A DNA stretch of 32,143 nt from Dyella choica (GCF_003977665.1 NZ_RYYV01000033.1:1-32143); one strand, 5' to 3'. Counted from the first letter of the stretch, positions 6,733 through 14,741 are shown. Notes: generated by a model not told the origin, from the sequence alone. A program made the numbers and translations.

Positions 6733-7425
6733 GTGTTACGAGTCGTCGTGGCAGTGCTTCTCGCCTTGTTTGCGATGCAGGCCCGGGCGCAGCTGACCGG
6801 CAGCGCAAGCTTTGTTTCCGACTACCGCTTTCGCGGTGTATCCCTCAGCGATGACCGACCGGCCGCACAATTGTCGTTCGACTATGACTGGCCGGCCAGC
6901 GGTTGGTACGCGGGAAGCATGATGTCCAACGTACGACTCGATTCGCGTCATGCCGCACAACTGCTTGGCTATGCCGGCTACGCGCATCGCTTGAATGCGG
7001 ACTTCAGCTGGGAAGGCGGTGTGCGCTATACGCGTTTTTCCGGCCATGAGTCCTATGCCTACGCTGAAGCCTATACGGGCCTCACGTTTCGGCAACTGAC
7101 CGGCCGCATCTACTACGCGCCGAATTACTTCAAAGCCGGTTATGCCGTGTGGTACGCCGAACTCAACGACAGCCATGCCTTGGCCGGGCCGTGGTACGCG
7201 TTTGCGCATGCGGGTTACCTGCGGCGCGCCGGCGATGTGGCCGAGTACCACGTCAGCCGCTTTCATTCCGATTTTCGGGCCGGCATCGGGTTCGCCTTGC
7301 AGCCCTGGAATTTCCAGCTGAGCTGGACCACGACGCGTGGTGCTGCCGATGCCGCATTTGGCTATCCATCCGCTGCAGGCGCAAACCGCAACGCCTGGGT
7401 TCTAGGCATCTCGTATGCGTGGTGA
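6733..7425 (+). CDS. TorF-family putative outer-membrane porin
   Basis: A 230-residue predicted beta-barrel with a signal peptide (cleavage after MQARA, about residue 19). The N-terminal mature segment, with FVSDYRFRGVSLSDDRPA, is the hallmark of the TIGR02001/TorF family. Alternating hydrophobic and aromatic residues continue to the C-terminal ISYAW, a typical outer-membrane terminal strand ending in an aromatic residue. GTG at 6733 is the likely start, 9 nt after the protease stop. It is the fourth gene of the sigma/anti-sigma/protease operon. Related proteins are annotated as putative porins; the solute is unknown. In this context it may be the target or output of the sigma factor, or a component the protease helps to survey. 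Confidence 0.85.
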   Translation: MLRVVVAVLLALFAMQARAQLTGSASFVSDYRFRGVSLSDDRPAAQLSFDYDWPASGWYAGSMMSNVRLDSRHAAQLLGYAGYAHRLNADFSWEGGVRYTRFSGHESYAYAEAYTGLTFRQLTGRIYYAPNYFKAGYAVWYAELNDSHALAGPWYAFAHAGYLRRAGDVAEYHVSRFHSDFRAGIGFALQPWNFQLSWTTTRGAADAAFGYPSAAGANRNAWVLGISYAW

Positions 7426-7481
7426 TGCTATGGGCGTGGGCATCCGACTGATCTGATTGTTTTGTCCTCACGGCACACACA

Positions 7482-7504
7482 CCTCCCATGCCCTGCATGG
7501 GAGG
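7482..7504. terminator. Strong hairpin between TorF-like and beta-propeller genes
   Basis: A perfect 10-bp stem (CCTCCCATGC at 7482-7491, GCATGGGAGG at 7495-7504) with a 3-nt loop. It lies 56 bp past the porin stop and 54 bp before the next start. No T-run follows, so it may be an attenuator or transcript-end stabiliser for the sigma operon rather than a full terminator. Confidence 0.45.
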
Positions 7505-7557
7505 CGGGGAATGCATGCCCTCGGGCGCATCGTTCATCCCTGAAGGAGGGATCTGAC

Positions 7558-8649
7558 ATGAGACGTACTCTGCTCAAAAGGAAACTCATTCATTCCATCA
7601 TCGCGAGCTTGGCCATCGCAGGCGTGGCGACCGGCATCCTGTATTCGAGGGCCGCGGCCGCGCAGAGCGACACCGGCCACATCCTGATCGCCGATCAGTT
7701 CAACAATCGCGTGATCGAAATCAATCGCCTGACGCACCAGATAGTGTGGCATTTCGGCAACGGCTCGGACCTGCCCGGTCCGCACAGCATAGTCGGCACC
7801 AACGATGCGGAACGCTTTGGACCGTTCACACTGATTGCCGGCACCGGTACCCCGCCGGGCTTCCCCGGATGCTCCAACCCGGCCGGCTGCCCGGACAACC
7901 GCGTGATCATCGTGGATACGGCCGGCACCATCATCTGGCAATACGGCCAGGCCGGGGTGAGCGGTTCAGGGCCCAACCAATTGAACACACCTGTGCATTC
8001 GCTGTTCCTGATCAACTTCCCCGGCCACCCTGGCCCGCACGTACTGATCACCGATCAGGTCAATGAACGCATCATCCTGGTCAACCTGAATCACCAGATC
8101 GTATGGCAGTACGGCACCACCGGCACGGCGGGTAGTGGCGCGAACCAGCTCAATAATCCCAACAGCGCCGAAGCGCTGGAAAACGGGCACATCCTGATCG
8201 CCGATGAAAACAATAACCGCGCAATCGAGATCCGGCCCAATGGGCAGTTCGTCAAGCAATTCACTGCCGGGGGCTCGGCCAGTGGCGTGGCGTTCGCCAG
8301 CCGCCTGCCGAACGGCGATACCTTGCTCACCGATTCGAACAACAGCCGCGCTGTCGAGGTGGACGGCAGCGACCACGTGGTGTGGCAATACATCACCAAT
8401 TTGCAGCCGGGCAGCAATCCAACTCCGCTGCCGACGCGCGCGATACGCCTGCACAACGGCGATACGTTGATCAGTGACCAGTTCAACGACCGCGTGATCG
8501 AGGTTACCCCGGGCGGCAAGATCGTGTTCGACCAGGGCGACCTGAATATTCCGGGCAATGGCTTCGACGACCTCAATGGCCCGTATGACGCCAAGCAGAT
8601 CGGCGACTTCACCGGCCTGACGCCGCCGTTCGACTTCGACCAGGAGTGA
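7558..8649 (+). CDS. Secreted NHL/PQQ-like beta-propeller protein
   Basis: A 363-residue exported protein. ATG at 7558 has an excellent AAGGAGG about 9 nt upstream, so the longer open frame from 7462 is rejected. The signal peptide (about 1-34) ends near AAAAQS. The mature part consists of about six repeats of the form H/TxLIxDxxNxRxxEV followed by a HQIVWQYG-like strand. Examples are the GHILIADQFNNRVIEI, HVLITDQVNERIILV, ILIADENNNRAIEI, TLLTDSNNSRAVEV and TLISDQFNDRVIEV strands. This indicates a beta-propeller of NHL or PQQ-like type, probably binding a ligand or partner in the periplasm. Catalytic residues are not evident. It follows the sigma/protease operon on the same strand but behind a hairpin, so co-regulation is possible, not shown. 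Confidence 0.85.
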   Translation: MRRTLLKRKLIHSIIASLAIAGVATGILYSRAAAAQSDTGHILIADQFNNRVIEINRLTHQIVWHFGNGSDLPGPHSIVGTNDAERFGPFTLIAGTGTPPGFPGCSNPAGCPDNRVIIVDTAGTIIWQYGQAGVSGSGPNQLNTPVHSLFLINFPGHPGPHVLITDQVNERIILVNLNHQIVWQYGTTGTAGSGANQLNNPNSAEALENGHILIADENNNRAIEIRPNGQFVKQFTAGGSASGVAFASRLPNGDTLLTDSNNSRAVEVDGSDHVVWQYITNLQPGSNPTPLPTRAIRLHNGDTLISDQFNDRVIEVTPGGKIVFDQGDLNIPGNGFDDLNGPYDAKQIGDFTGLTPPFDFDQE

Positions 8650-8673
8650 TGCGTTCATGCTGGCCGCGAACCG

Positions 8674-8702
8674 CCCCTCCCCCGCACCGCCGGGGGGAGG
8701 GG
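8674..8702. terminator. GC-rich hairpin after the beta-propeller gene
   Basis: A perfect 10-bp stem (CCCCTCCCCC at 8674-8683, GGGGGAGGGG at 8693-8702) with a 9-nt loop starts 25 bp after the beta-propeller stop. It lacks a T-run. A plausible transcript end for the upstream gene. Confidence 0.5.
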
Positions 8703-8720
8703 GGCTTCGCGTGTCTGAAC

Positions 8721-8736
8721 TGCGAAACCGTTCGCA
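8721..8736. promoter_or_regulatory. Small dyad upstream of the RcnB-like gene
   Basis: TGCGAA-accg-TTCGCA forms a 6-bp inverted repeat with a 4-nt centre, 95 bp before the RcnB-like start. It could be an operator for a dimeric repressor or a weak hairpin. No regulator is assigned. Confidence 0.2.
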
Positions 8737-8830
8737 ACTGCAGCATGGCCCAGGATGGAGAGCATTCAGGTGGTAGGGCTAGTCTTTACCTTACGGCACT
8801 AAGGCCGAGTCACCTACACGGTTAATCCGT

Positions 8831-9220
8831 ATGAAACGCCACCTTCTAGCACTGGCCTTGCTTTCCGCAGTACCGATGCTGATGACCACCACGGCCGCTT
8901 ACGCGCAGGACCATCACGATCACGGCTGGGGCGACCAGGATGATGATCACGGGCATGGCCATGGGCACGGACACGATAAATGGGACGATGACGGCGAACA
9001 TCACGACCATGGCCGCCACCGGGGTTGGGACAAGCATTACGGCCGTGGCGAGTATCTGCCGGAGCGTTATCGCGTACGCGAGTACTACGTGGAGGATTAC
9101 GGCCGTTACCACTTGTATGCGCCGCCGCCCGGCTATGTATGGATACAAGGCGATGATGGCGGGTATGTGCTCGTTGCGATAGCGACGGGCTTGATCGTCA
9201 ACGAATTGCTGGGGCACTAA
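8831..9220 (+). CDS. RcnB-family His-rich periplasmic protein
   Basis: A 129-residue exported protein with a signal peptide ending at about AYAQD (residue 26). A His/Asp/Gly-rich segment follows (about 27-72), with HGHGHGHGHD as its core; it is likely to bind divalent metals such as nickel, cobalt or zinc. The C-terminal half has the RcnB-family signature YRVREYYVEDYGRYHL, then PPPGYVWIQ and VLVAIATGLI. E. coli RcnB is a periplasmic protein needed for nickel/cobalt homeostasis with the RcnA exporter. No metal exporter is adjacent here. The His-rich insert is much denser than in E. coli RcnB, to my recollection. The gene appears monocistronic, ending 19 bp before a REP pair. Confidence 0.82.
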   Translation: MKRHLLALALLSAVPMLMTTTAAYAQDHHDHGWGDQDDDHGHGHGHGHDKWDDDGEHHDHGRHRGWDKHYGRGEYLPERYRVREYYVEDYGRYHLYAPPPGYVWIQGDDGGYVLVAIATGLIVNELLGH

Positions 9221-9239
9221 GTCCCGCTAGCGCAGCCGC

Positions 9240-9313
9240 GTAGGCTGGGTTGCAAAACCCAGCATCGCGCGGGTTGTAGGCAGGGCAATGCTGGGTTTTG
9301 CAACCCAGCCTAC
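9240..9313. repeat. Paired GTAG-type REP element, copy 3
   Basis: A 74-bp element between convergent genes, 19 bp past the RcnB-like stop and 15 bp from the amidotransferase stop. Hairpins are GCTGGGTT-gcaa-AACCCAGC and GCTGGGTT-ttgc-AACCCAGC. It probably serves as the shared 3' boundary of both transcripts. Confidence 0.93.
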
Positions 9314-9328
9314 GACGCTGGTGCGGCC

Positions 9329-11218
9329 TCAAAACTGCCGCGCCAGCACCGGCTCTTTCTGCACAGCCACTGCCGTACGTTCGCTATCGAGCCATTGCAA
9401 CCACTCGCTCAACACGATCAACGTCCAGATCGCGCGCGCATGATCGCTGGCACGCGCTTGGTGTTCGTCAAACAGTGCATGCGCGGCGCGCGTGTCGATA
9501 CCTACCGCGGCAAGACCTGCGCTCGTAACGTGCGCCTGCGCCCAATCGCGCAAGGGCCCGCGCAACCACGCAGCAAGCGGTACCGACAAGCCGCGTTTGC
9601 GGCGCGTGATCACTTCCTTGGGCAGGTAATCCAGCGCATAGCGCTTGAGGAACACCTTGGTGGTGAGACCGCGCACGCGTGCCTCCACCGGCAACCTGGC
9701 AGCGAACTCGATCACACTCTGGTCCAGGAAGGGCGCGCGGATTTCCACGCCGTGCAACATCGCGCCACGGTCTGCTTTCGCCATCAGCGCGTCCGGCAGC
9801 GAGTTGCCGAAGTCGTAGCGCTGGATGGTGTCGATCAGGCGCGAGGCATCGTGCCGGGTGTCATCGACGGGCGGAGCGATGCCGAGCTTGCGCTGCCACA
9901 CGGGGGGAATGTTCGCGGTCCACAGCAGATGCCGCGCCAGGCCGTCCAGCTCCTGCCCGCGAATGAAACGCTTGAGCAGGAACGAGAGCGTGACCTTCTT
10001 GTCGCTGGTGGGCAGCGCTTCGATCGCCCGCTGTGCCAGCGCTTTCACCGGCGGCGGCAGGTTGGCGTAAAGACTGGCCCAGCGCGCGCCCAGATACGTG
10101 GGGTAGCCGCCGAACAGTTCGTCCGCGCCTTCGCCCGCCAGCAACAGGCGCACGTCCTGCGAAGCGCGCTTGGTCACCAGCGTAAGCGGAATCCACGCCG
10201 GATCGGCTAGCGGTTCGCCGTTGGCGCGGATCAGTTCGCGCAACGTGCGCGGTACATCCTGCGCGGTTACGTTCACCTCGACGAAGTTGCAGCCCAGCTG
10301 TTCGGCAAGCTGGGCCGCGTGCTGGCCTTCGTCGAAGGATGCTTCGGAGAAGCGGATGCAGTACGCGGAGAGTTTCTTTTCCGGCCGTATGCTGCGCGCC
10401 ACCGCCGTCATCAAGGCCGAATCGATGCCGCCGCTGAGCAGCACGCCGTAATCGACGTCGATATCGCTTTGCCGCCGCACGGCTTCGCGGAAGACCGGAT
10501 CGAAGCTGCCTGGCGATGGCGTGCTGCCGGCTTTTTCCGCCGGAAACTGCCAATAACGCTGATGGCGGATGCCGGTCGGTTCGATCACGACCATCTCGCC
10601 CGGGCATACTTTGTGGATGTGCTTGAGCAGACTGGCAGGCGCAGGGCAGTAGCCGGAGCGCAGATAGTGGGCGAGGCCCGTCGCGTCGATCTCAAGGTCC
10701 GGCTTGCAGGCTTTGACCAGTGCAGCCAGCTCCGAAGCGAAATACACGGTCTGGCCGATCACGGCGTAGTACAGATGACGCTCGCCGGCGCGATCGCGCG
10801 CCAGAATCAGCCGCTGGTGGCGGCTGTCCCACAGCGCCAGCGCGAATACGCCCTGCACGTGTTCGAGAAACGAGAGTCCTTGCTCCAGATACAGCGGCGC
10901 GAGTACGGCAATGTCAGTGCTTTGCGTGATGGCATGCCCGGCTTCGGCGAGCGAGCCGCGCAGTTCGCGGTGGTTGTCGATTTCGCCGTTGCAGGCGACG
11001 ATCACCCCGGCTTCATATTCCAGCAGCGGTGGCTGGTGCTGATCCACGCCGCGGATCGCCAGGCGATTGGTGGCCATGGCGAGGCCGGGCCGCGAAACGA
11101 AGGCATCGCCATGCGGCCCGCGATGGGCCAGGGCGTTGAGCATCGTGCTCGCTTGCTGCTCCAGGTATGGCGGCGGATGTCCTGCATCCCGACTCAAGAT
11201 TCCGCAAATTCCACACAT
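9329..11218 (-). CDS. AsnB-type glutamine-hydrolysing asparagine synthase / amidotransferase
   Basis: A 629-residue class II glutamine amidotransferase. The start at 11218 exposes Cys2 (MCGICG), the N-terminal nucleophile, so the longer open frame to 11317 is rejected. The glutaminase domain (about 1-210) has HRGPHGD (33-38), NGEI (77-80) and the STDIAVL segment. The synthetase domain has the ATP-pyrophosphatase loop SGGIDS (262-267) and a GEGADELFGGYPTY motif. It would transfer ammonia from glutamine to a carboxylate: aspartate, or in glycan loci a sugar acid or modified residue. Several usually conserved sites differ from housekeeping AsnB (GPHG for GPD-type, DRAGERHLYY for DRFGxKPLYY). Being last after two glycosyltransferases on the same strand, it may be a glycan-modifying amidotransferase rather than an asparagine supplier. 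Confidence 0.87.
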   Translation of the reverse strand: MCGICGILSRDAGHPPPYLEQQASTMLNALAHRGPHGDAFVSRPGLAMATNRLAIRGVDQHQPPLLEYEAGVIVACNGEIDNHRELRGSLAEAGHAITQSTDIAVLAPLYLEQGLSFLEHVQGVFALALWDSRHQRLILARDRAGERHLYYAVIGQTVYFASELAALVKACKPDLEIDATGLAHYLRSGYCPAPASLLKHIHKVCPGEMVVIEPTGIRHQRYWQFPAEKAGSTPSPGSFDPVFREAVRRQSDIDVDYGVLLSGGIDSALMTAVARSIRPEKKLSAYCIRFSEASFDEGQHAAQLAEQLGCNFVEVNVTAQDVPRTLRELIRANGEPLADPAWIPLTLVTKRASQDVRLLLAGEGADELFGGYPTYLGARWASLYANLPPPVKALAQRAIEALPTSDKKVTLSFLLKRFIRGQELDGLARHLLWTANIPPVWQRKLGIAPPVDDTRHDASRLIDTIQRYDFGNSLPDALMAKADRGAMLHGVEIRAPFLDQSVIEFAARLPVEARVRGLTTKVFLKRYALDYLPKEVITRRKRGLSVPLAAWLRGPLRDWAQAHVTSAGLAAVGIDTRAAHALFDEHQARASDHARAIWTLIVLSEWLQWLDSERTAVAVQKEPVLARQF

Positions 11219-11352
11219 GCAAGGGGCTCTGATCGATTCCGGGGGGCGTGAAGGCCCAATCGAGCATTGTAAAGGAAGGGCTGGATGCCGGACTCGGCAG
11301 GATGTGAAACCGCCCATGGCGCCCTGCTATCGAAAGGGGGCGCCTGGAGGTA

Positions 11353-12897
11353 TCAAAACGCTATGAGTTTCAAGGCGTTCCCCCGCCACGTCCCCACCTC
11401 GCTGACGCGCCCGGGGCAGCGTTGCAAGGCCGGTTTGATCGCCTCCGGCCCCAGCAGCGGATCGATCACCACCAGCGCCCTGCCCTCGTTGTGCAGGGCG
11501 TGGCACAGCGCGTCGGCGCCCTGTGGCGCCAGCCAGGGGATGCCGTACACGGTTTTGCCCAGATACATGCGCAGGCCCCAGGGCGTGGCCTCTTCGATGG
11601 TGTAGTCCGCCTCGGTGTTCTCGACGAAGATCAGCGCCTGGTATTGCCCGGTGGGTGTGGCCGCGCGCAGTTCGGCGGCCATCTGGCGGTTGTCGTACTT
11701 GGGATGCCAGCCGTAAGCGACACCGGCCTTTACCCCCAGCAAGACCACCACCCACGCTGCCAACAGCACCTGCTGCCGGGTCTGGCGAAGGTCGACGCGA
11801 TCGCGCAGTTCCAGCGCAATCAGCAGGGACAGCGGCAGGAACAGCGGCAACATGTACAGCGGCAGGCGCGACTGCACCAGGCAGAACACCACAAACGGGA
11901 TCAGGAACCACAGCACCAGGAATTGCTCGACACCGGGCTCGATACCGGTCTCAGCGCGGGGGCTGGCCTGGGCGCGCCAGCGTTCGGCGGACACCCAGCG
12001 GCGGATCACGCGCCCGGCCGCCGGCCACCACGGCAACAGCCCGAGGCCCAGCACCGGCAGATAGATCTTGATCCAGCCGAACCATCCCGAATTGCGCTTG
12101 TGCGCGGCGGTAAACACACGGTTGTACACCTCCTGGTGCAGGAAGTAGTGCAGCAGACCCGCATAACGCAACACCACCACCGCATACCAGGACAGGCCGA
12201 CCGCCAGGAACAGCACGATGCCACTGAGCGGGAAAAACCGACCCAGCCCGCGCCAGCCGTCGCGGCGCACGACAAAGGGGATCACCGCCAGCAGCGGCAT
12301 CAGCCCCGGCGGCCCCTTGGTCAGGAAGGCCAGTCCCCAGCCCAGCCACATCAGCAACACGTAACGCCGGCGGCCGCGTTCCTTTTCATCGAAGGCGGCG
12401 CACACAAAGCCCAGCATGGCCAGCGCTTCGCAAAGCGTGAGGAAGGCATCGGTACTGACGATGTTGCCGGCCATGAACGGCGCCGCCGCGCAGCCGTACA
12501 CCAGCCCAGGCAGCCAGGGTTTGGCCGGAACCAGGCGCCGGCCAGCGGCATGCAGCAGCAGCAGAATCAGCACGAAGGCCAGCGCATAAGGCACGCGCAC
12601 GGCCCAGCTGTTACGGCCGAACAGCTTGATCGACCCGGCGATCACCCAGTAGGTGGTCGGCGGCTTGGAGAAGTTGACCTCGTCCGGGCTGTAGGCGGGC
12701 GCCAGGTAGTTGCCGGTGTCCAGCATTTGCAGCGCGGCCACCGTGTAGCGCCCTTCGTCCGGGCTCCACAGACCGCGCGTGCCCTGGAATGCAAAGCCCA
12801 GCAGCAGTCCGAGACAGATCAGGGCGATGAGCGGCCAGCGCGAGGCGTGCGTGGCGCTGGGCCGCAGGCGATGTTCCTGGGTGCGGTCGTTCGGCAT
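11353..12897 (-). CDS. ArnT-like GT-C glycosyltransferase (family 39/83)
   Basis: A 514-residue polytopic inner-membrane transferase with roughly ten or more hydrophobic segments. The first periplasmic loop has the hallmark LWSPDEGRY (D47, E48), then FSKPPTTYW and FLTKGPPGL. These match the ArnT/PMT family, which takes sugars from undecaprenyl-phosphate donors and adds them to lipid A or other glycans at the periplasmic face. E. coli ArnT adds aminoarabinose to lipid A. The acceptor and sugar here are unknown, and no arn biosynthetic genes are in the window. It sits between a GT9 gene upstream (201-bp gap containing a REP pair) and the AsnB-like gene downstream (134-bp gap), all on the minus strand, as a likely envelope-glycan group. 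Confidence 0.88.
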   Translation of the reverse strand: MPNDRTQEHRLRPSATHASRWPLIALICLGLLLGFAFQGTRGLWSPDEGRYTVAALQMLDTGNYLAPAYSPDEVNFSKPPTTYWVIAGSIKLFGRNSWAVRVPYALAFVLILLLLHAAGRRLVPAKPWLPGLVYGCAAAPFMAGNIVSTDAFLTLCEALAMLGFVCAAFDEKERGRRRYVLLMWLGWGLAFLTKGPPGLMPLLAVIPFVVRRDGWRGLGRFFPLSGIVLFLAVGLSWYAVVVLRYAGLLHYFLHQEVYNRVFTAAHKRNSGWFGWIKIYLPVLGLGLLPWWPAAGRVIRRWVSAERWRAQASPRAETGIEPGVEQFLVLWFLIPFVVFCLVQSRLPLYMLPLFLPLSLLIALELRDRVDLRQTRQQVLLAAWVVVLLGVKAGVAYGWHPKYDNRQMAAELRAATPTGQYQALIFVENTEADYTIEEATPWGLRMYLGKTVYGIPWLAPQGADALCHALHNEGRALVVIDPLLGPEAIKPALQRCPGRVSEVGTWRGNALKLIAF

Positions 12898-13039
12898 GGG
12901 GGATTCCGGATAAAGCGCCGCTTGCCGTCGAGGCGCCGGCCGGCGGGGGTGGGCAGCTAGGGTTCTGCGCGCAGGGCGCAGGAGTCAGCCTGGGATTGTA
13001 AGCGACGGCGATGAAGCCTGTGGCCTCCGATCAAGCCTT

Positions 13040-13112
13040 GTAGGCTGGGTTGCGAAACCCAGCATTGCCCTGCATGTAGCGCACGCGATGCTGGGATTTC
13101 ATCCCAGCCTCC
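13040..13112. repeat. Paired GTAG-type REP element, copy 4 (overlaps a gene end)
   Basis: The left hairpin is GCTGGGTT-gcga-AACCCAGC and the right hairpin is GCTGGGAT-ttc-ATCCCAGC; the final CTAC is degraded to CTCC. The right half extends into the 3' end of the GT9 gene, so its last codons and TGA stop (13099-13101) are read from REP sequence. Confidence 0.88.
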
Positions 13113-14319
13113 CACCCGCCAGCCGCACCGGCGCGGGAACCACGCCGCTCGGCCGCGGCGCAGGCGCGCCGAACAAATCCGCAAAGGCCTCCATGACGCA
13201 CCGCGCAGCTTCCTGCGCCGACATATCGCAGGTGCGCAGTGAACTGTTGCGCGCACCGTACGGCCCATACACCTTCACGTCAGTCGCGCAAAACAGGCCC
13301 ATCGTCGGCACCTGCGAGGCCACGGCCAGATGCATCACGCCGCAGTCGGCGCTGATCATCAAATCCATCGCCGCCATCACCGCGCCCATGCGCCGGATGC
13401 TGCTGGAGAAATAGCTGGGCCAGCGCGAAGCCAGCATCGAGCGGCCATGCATGGGGACGATTTCCACCATCGCGCAGTGCGGCGAGCTTTCCCGCAAGGT
13501 GGCCAGAAACTCATTCCACCACTCGGCTGGATAGCATTTACGGCCGGTGGCGTCGGCGAAGATGCCGACAGCGCAGCGCACAGTTCGTTGTGATTGTTGA
13601 GTAAGCAGTTCGCGCACCACGGCCCTGCCACAGGCACGCTCGTCCGCGGTGAGGCGGATATCCATGGCGGGAAAACCGAGGCTTTCGTTCGATGCCGGCG
13701 TAGCGTGCCAGCGTGCCAACGCCACCGGCCGCTGCGCCATGTGGTGCGGCGCCATGGTCTCCGGCACGATGTGCGTGAGCGTTGCCGATGCACGTTTAGC
13801 GTTGAATCCAAGCTTGTAACGCCCGCGAAAAAGGCGCGTCAGTGTGCGGCTGAAACCGGAGCGGATGCACGGATCGATGATCAAGTCGTAGCGGGTCCGG
13901 CGAATTCGAAAGATCAGGGAAAGAAAGCTCAGTGGGTGCTTGAAACCGCGCCGTGGCAGGCAGTAGATGTGCTTGACGCTGAAGAACGTGGCGAACACGT
14001 CCGCGGCCAGCGGGCCTTCCGCCACGACGTCGATTTCCGCGCCTTTGTACTGGCGCTCCAGTTCGGCGATCAGGGGCGTCATCAGCAGCATGTTGCCCAG
14101 CCGGTGATTCGGCCGGCACACCAGGATGCGGTGAATCCCGTCACGGGGAAGACAGGCGCAACAAGGATCGGTAGTAGGGTCGCTCAAAGGAATGCTCGAC
14201 ACACAGGGGATGTACTGGGTTGGGCGTGAACTCCTTGTCTTCTCGAAAATCCAGCGCAACCTTCCCTGCCGGAAGGCTTGATGAGTGTGGGCGGGTAACC
14301 TTAGCGGGCACTTACCCAC
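13099..14319 (-). CDS. GT9-family (heptosyltransferase-like) glycosyltransferase
   Basis: Up to 406 residues of a GT-B-fold glycosyltransferase family 9 protein, typically an ADP-heptose:LPS transferase acting in the cytoplasm on the LPS core. The N-terminal domain starts at about residue 60 with HRILVCRPNHRLGNMLLMTPLI. The C-terminal donor domain has SADCGVMHLAVASQVPTMGLF and DVKVYGPYG, equivalent to the usual D-x-GPMHLA and TD-xxYGP signatures. The start is uncertain: the open frame begins at GTG 14319, GTG 14202 is an alternative, and neither has a clear ribosome-binding site, so the first 40-55 residues may not be translated. The last few residues (after about RLAG) derive from the adjacent REP element. 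It is probably first in a GT9-ArnT-like-AsnB-like group. Confidence 0.82.
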   Translation of the reverse strand: MGKCPLRLPAHTHQAFRQGRLRWIFEKTRSSRPTQYIPCVSSIPLSDPTTDPCCACLPRDGIHRILVCRPNHRLGNMLLMTPLIAELERQYKGAEIDVVAEGPLAADVFATFFSVKHIYCLPRRGFKHPLSFLSLIFRIRRTRYDLIIDPCIRSGFSRTLTRLFRGRYKLGFNAKRASATLTHIVPETMAPHHMAQRPVALARWHATPASNESLGFPAMDIRLTADERACGRAVVRELLTQQSQRTVRCAVGIFADATGRKCYPAEWWNEFLATLRESSPHCAMVEIVPMHGRSMLASRWPSYFSSSIRRMGAVMAAMDLMISADCGVMHLAVASQVPTMGLFCATDVKVYGPYGARNSSLRTCDMSAQEAARCVMEAFADLFGAPAPRPSGVVPAPVRLAGGRLG

Positions 14320-14470
14320 CCGTTACAACTTTGTAATTCATGTACGCCCGTAAGTGCCCGATCCGCTGCAATTGGCTGCATCGCGGCGCAGGCGCAGTCG
14401 TTGCGGTTCGGACTGGCGTGGCGGGATGGATCTTTGCAGGCGAGCGCGATGCGCTGAAGGCATTCGCATG
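14320..14470. other. Gene-free stretch upstream of the GT9 gene
   Basis: The 150 bp before the REP pair contain no supported gene. The A/T-richer part (14320-14345) is the probable promoter area of the leftward GT9 operon. No clear -35/-10 pair can be named. Confidence 0.3.
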
Positions 14471-14544
14471 GTGGCTGGGATGACAGTCCCAGCATCGCGC
14501 CGGTTGCATGCATGGCAATACCGGGTTGTGCAGCATAAGCCTAC
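14471..14544. repeat. Degenerate paired REP element, copy 5
   Basis: The same 74-bp length as intact copies but decayed. The left arm is GTGG plus GCTGGGAT...TCCCAGC, and the right arm is CCGGGTTGTGCAGCATAAGCCTAC. The terminal CTAC (GTAG on the minus strand) overlaps the TAG stop of the PAP2 fragment. Confidence 0.75.
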
Positions 14545-14741
14545 TTGAAGCGATGAATGAAGCCGATCTGGAACCCGCCCGGCAGCCAGCTGATGATCAG
14601 CGGCGAATTTCGCCGCGACGCGTAAATCCCGAAACCTACGCCGACCGCAGCGCCCACCACCACATCGCTCTGGCAGTGACCACGCGTTTTCGCTAGGAAC
14701 AACGCAAACGGCCGGGATGACGAGCGACCTCGTCCATGCAA
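14541..14741 (-). pseudogene. C-terminal remnant of a PAP2-family phosphatase
   Basis: A 66-codon frame whose last ~50 residues look like the end of a membrane PAP2 phosphatase. The segment GHCQSDVVVGAAVGVGFG matches the third PAP2 motif (H-x3-D, here HCQSD) followed by a small-residue-rich membrane helix, ending GFQIGFIHRFK. The catalytic KxxxxxxRP and PSGH motifs and the other membrane segments are absent, and the frame has only a TTG-type start. The stop codon is inside a degenerate REP. I read it as a decayed fragment. It lies just upstream of the glycan genes, which would fit a former lipid A or undecaprenyl-phosphate phosphatase, but the fragment is too short to tell. Confidence 0.5.

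Noticed and set aside
11422-12960. Plus-strand 512-codon frame across the ArnT-like gene
   Set aside because: Gln/His/Arg-rich translation, antisense to a membrane protein with family motifs.
12957-13268. Minus-strand 103-codon frame between GT9 and ArnT-like genes
   Set aside because: It reads through the REP pair and the out-of-frame end of the GT9 gene; composition is random-like.
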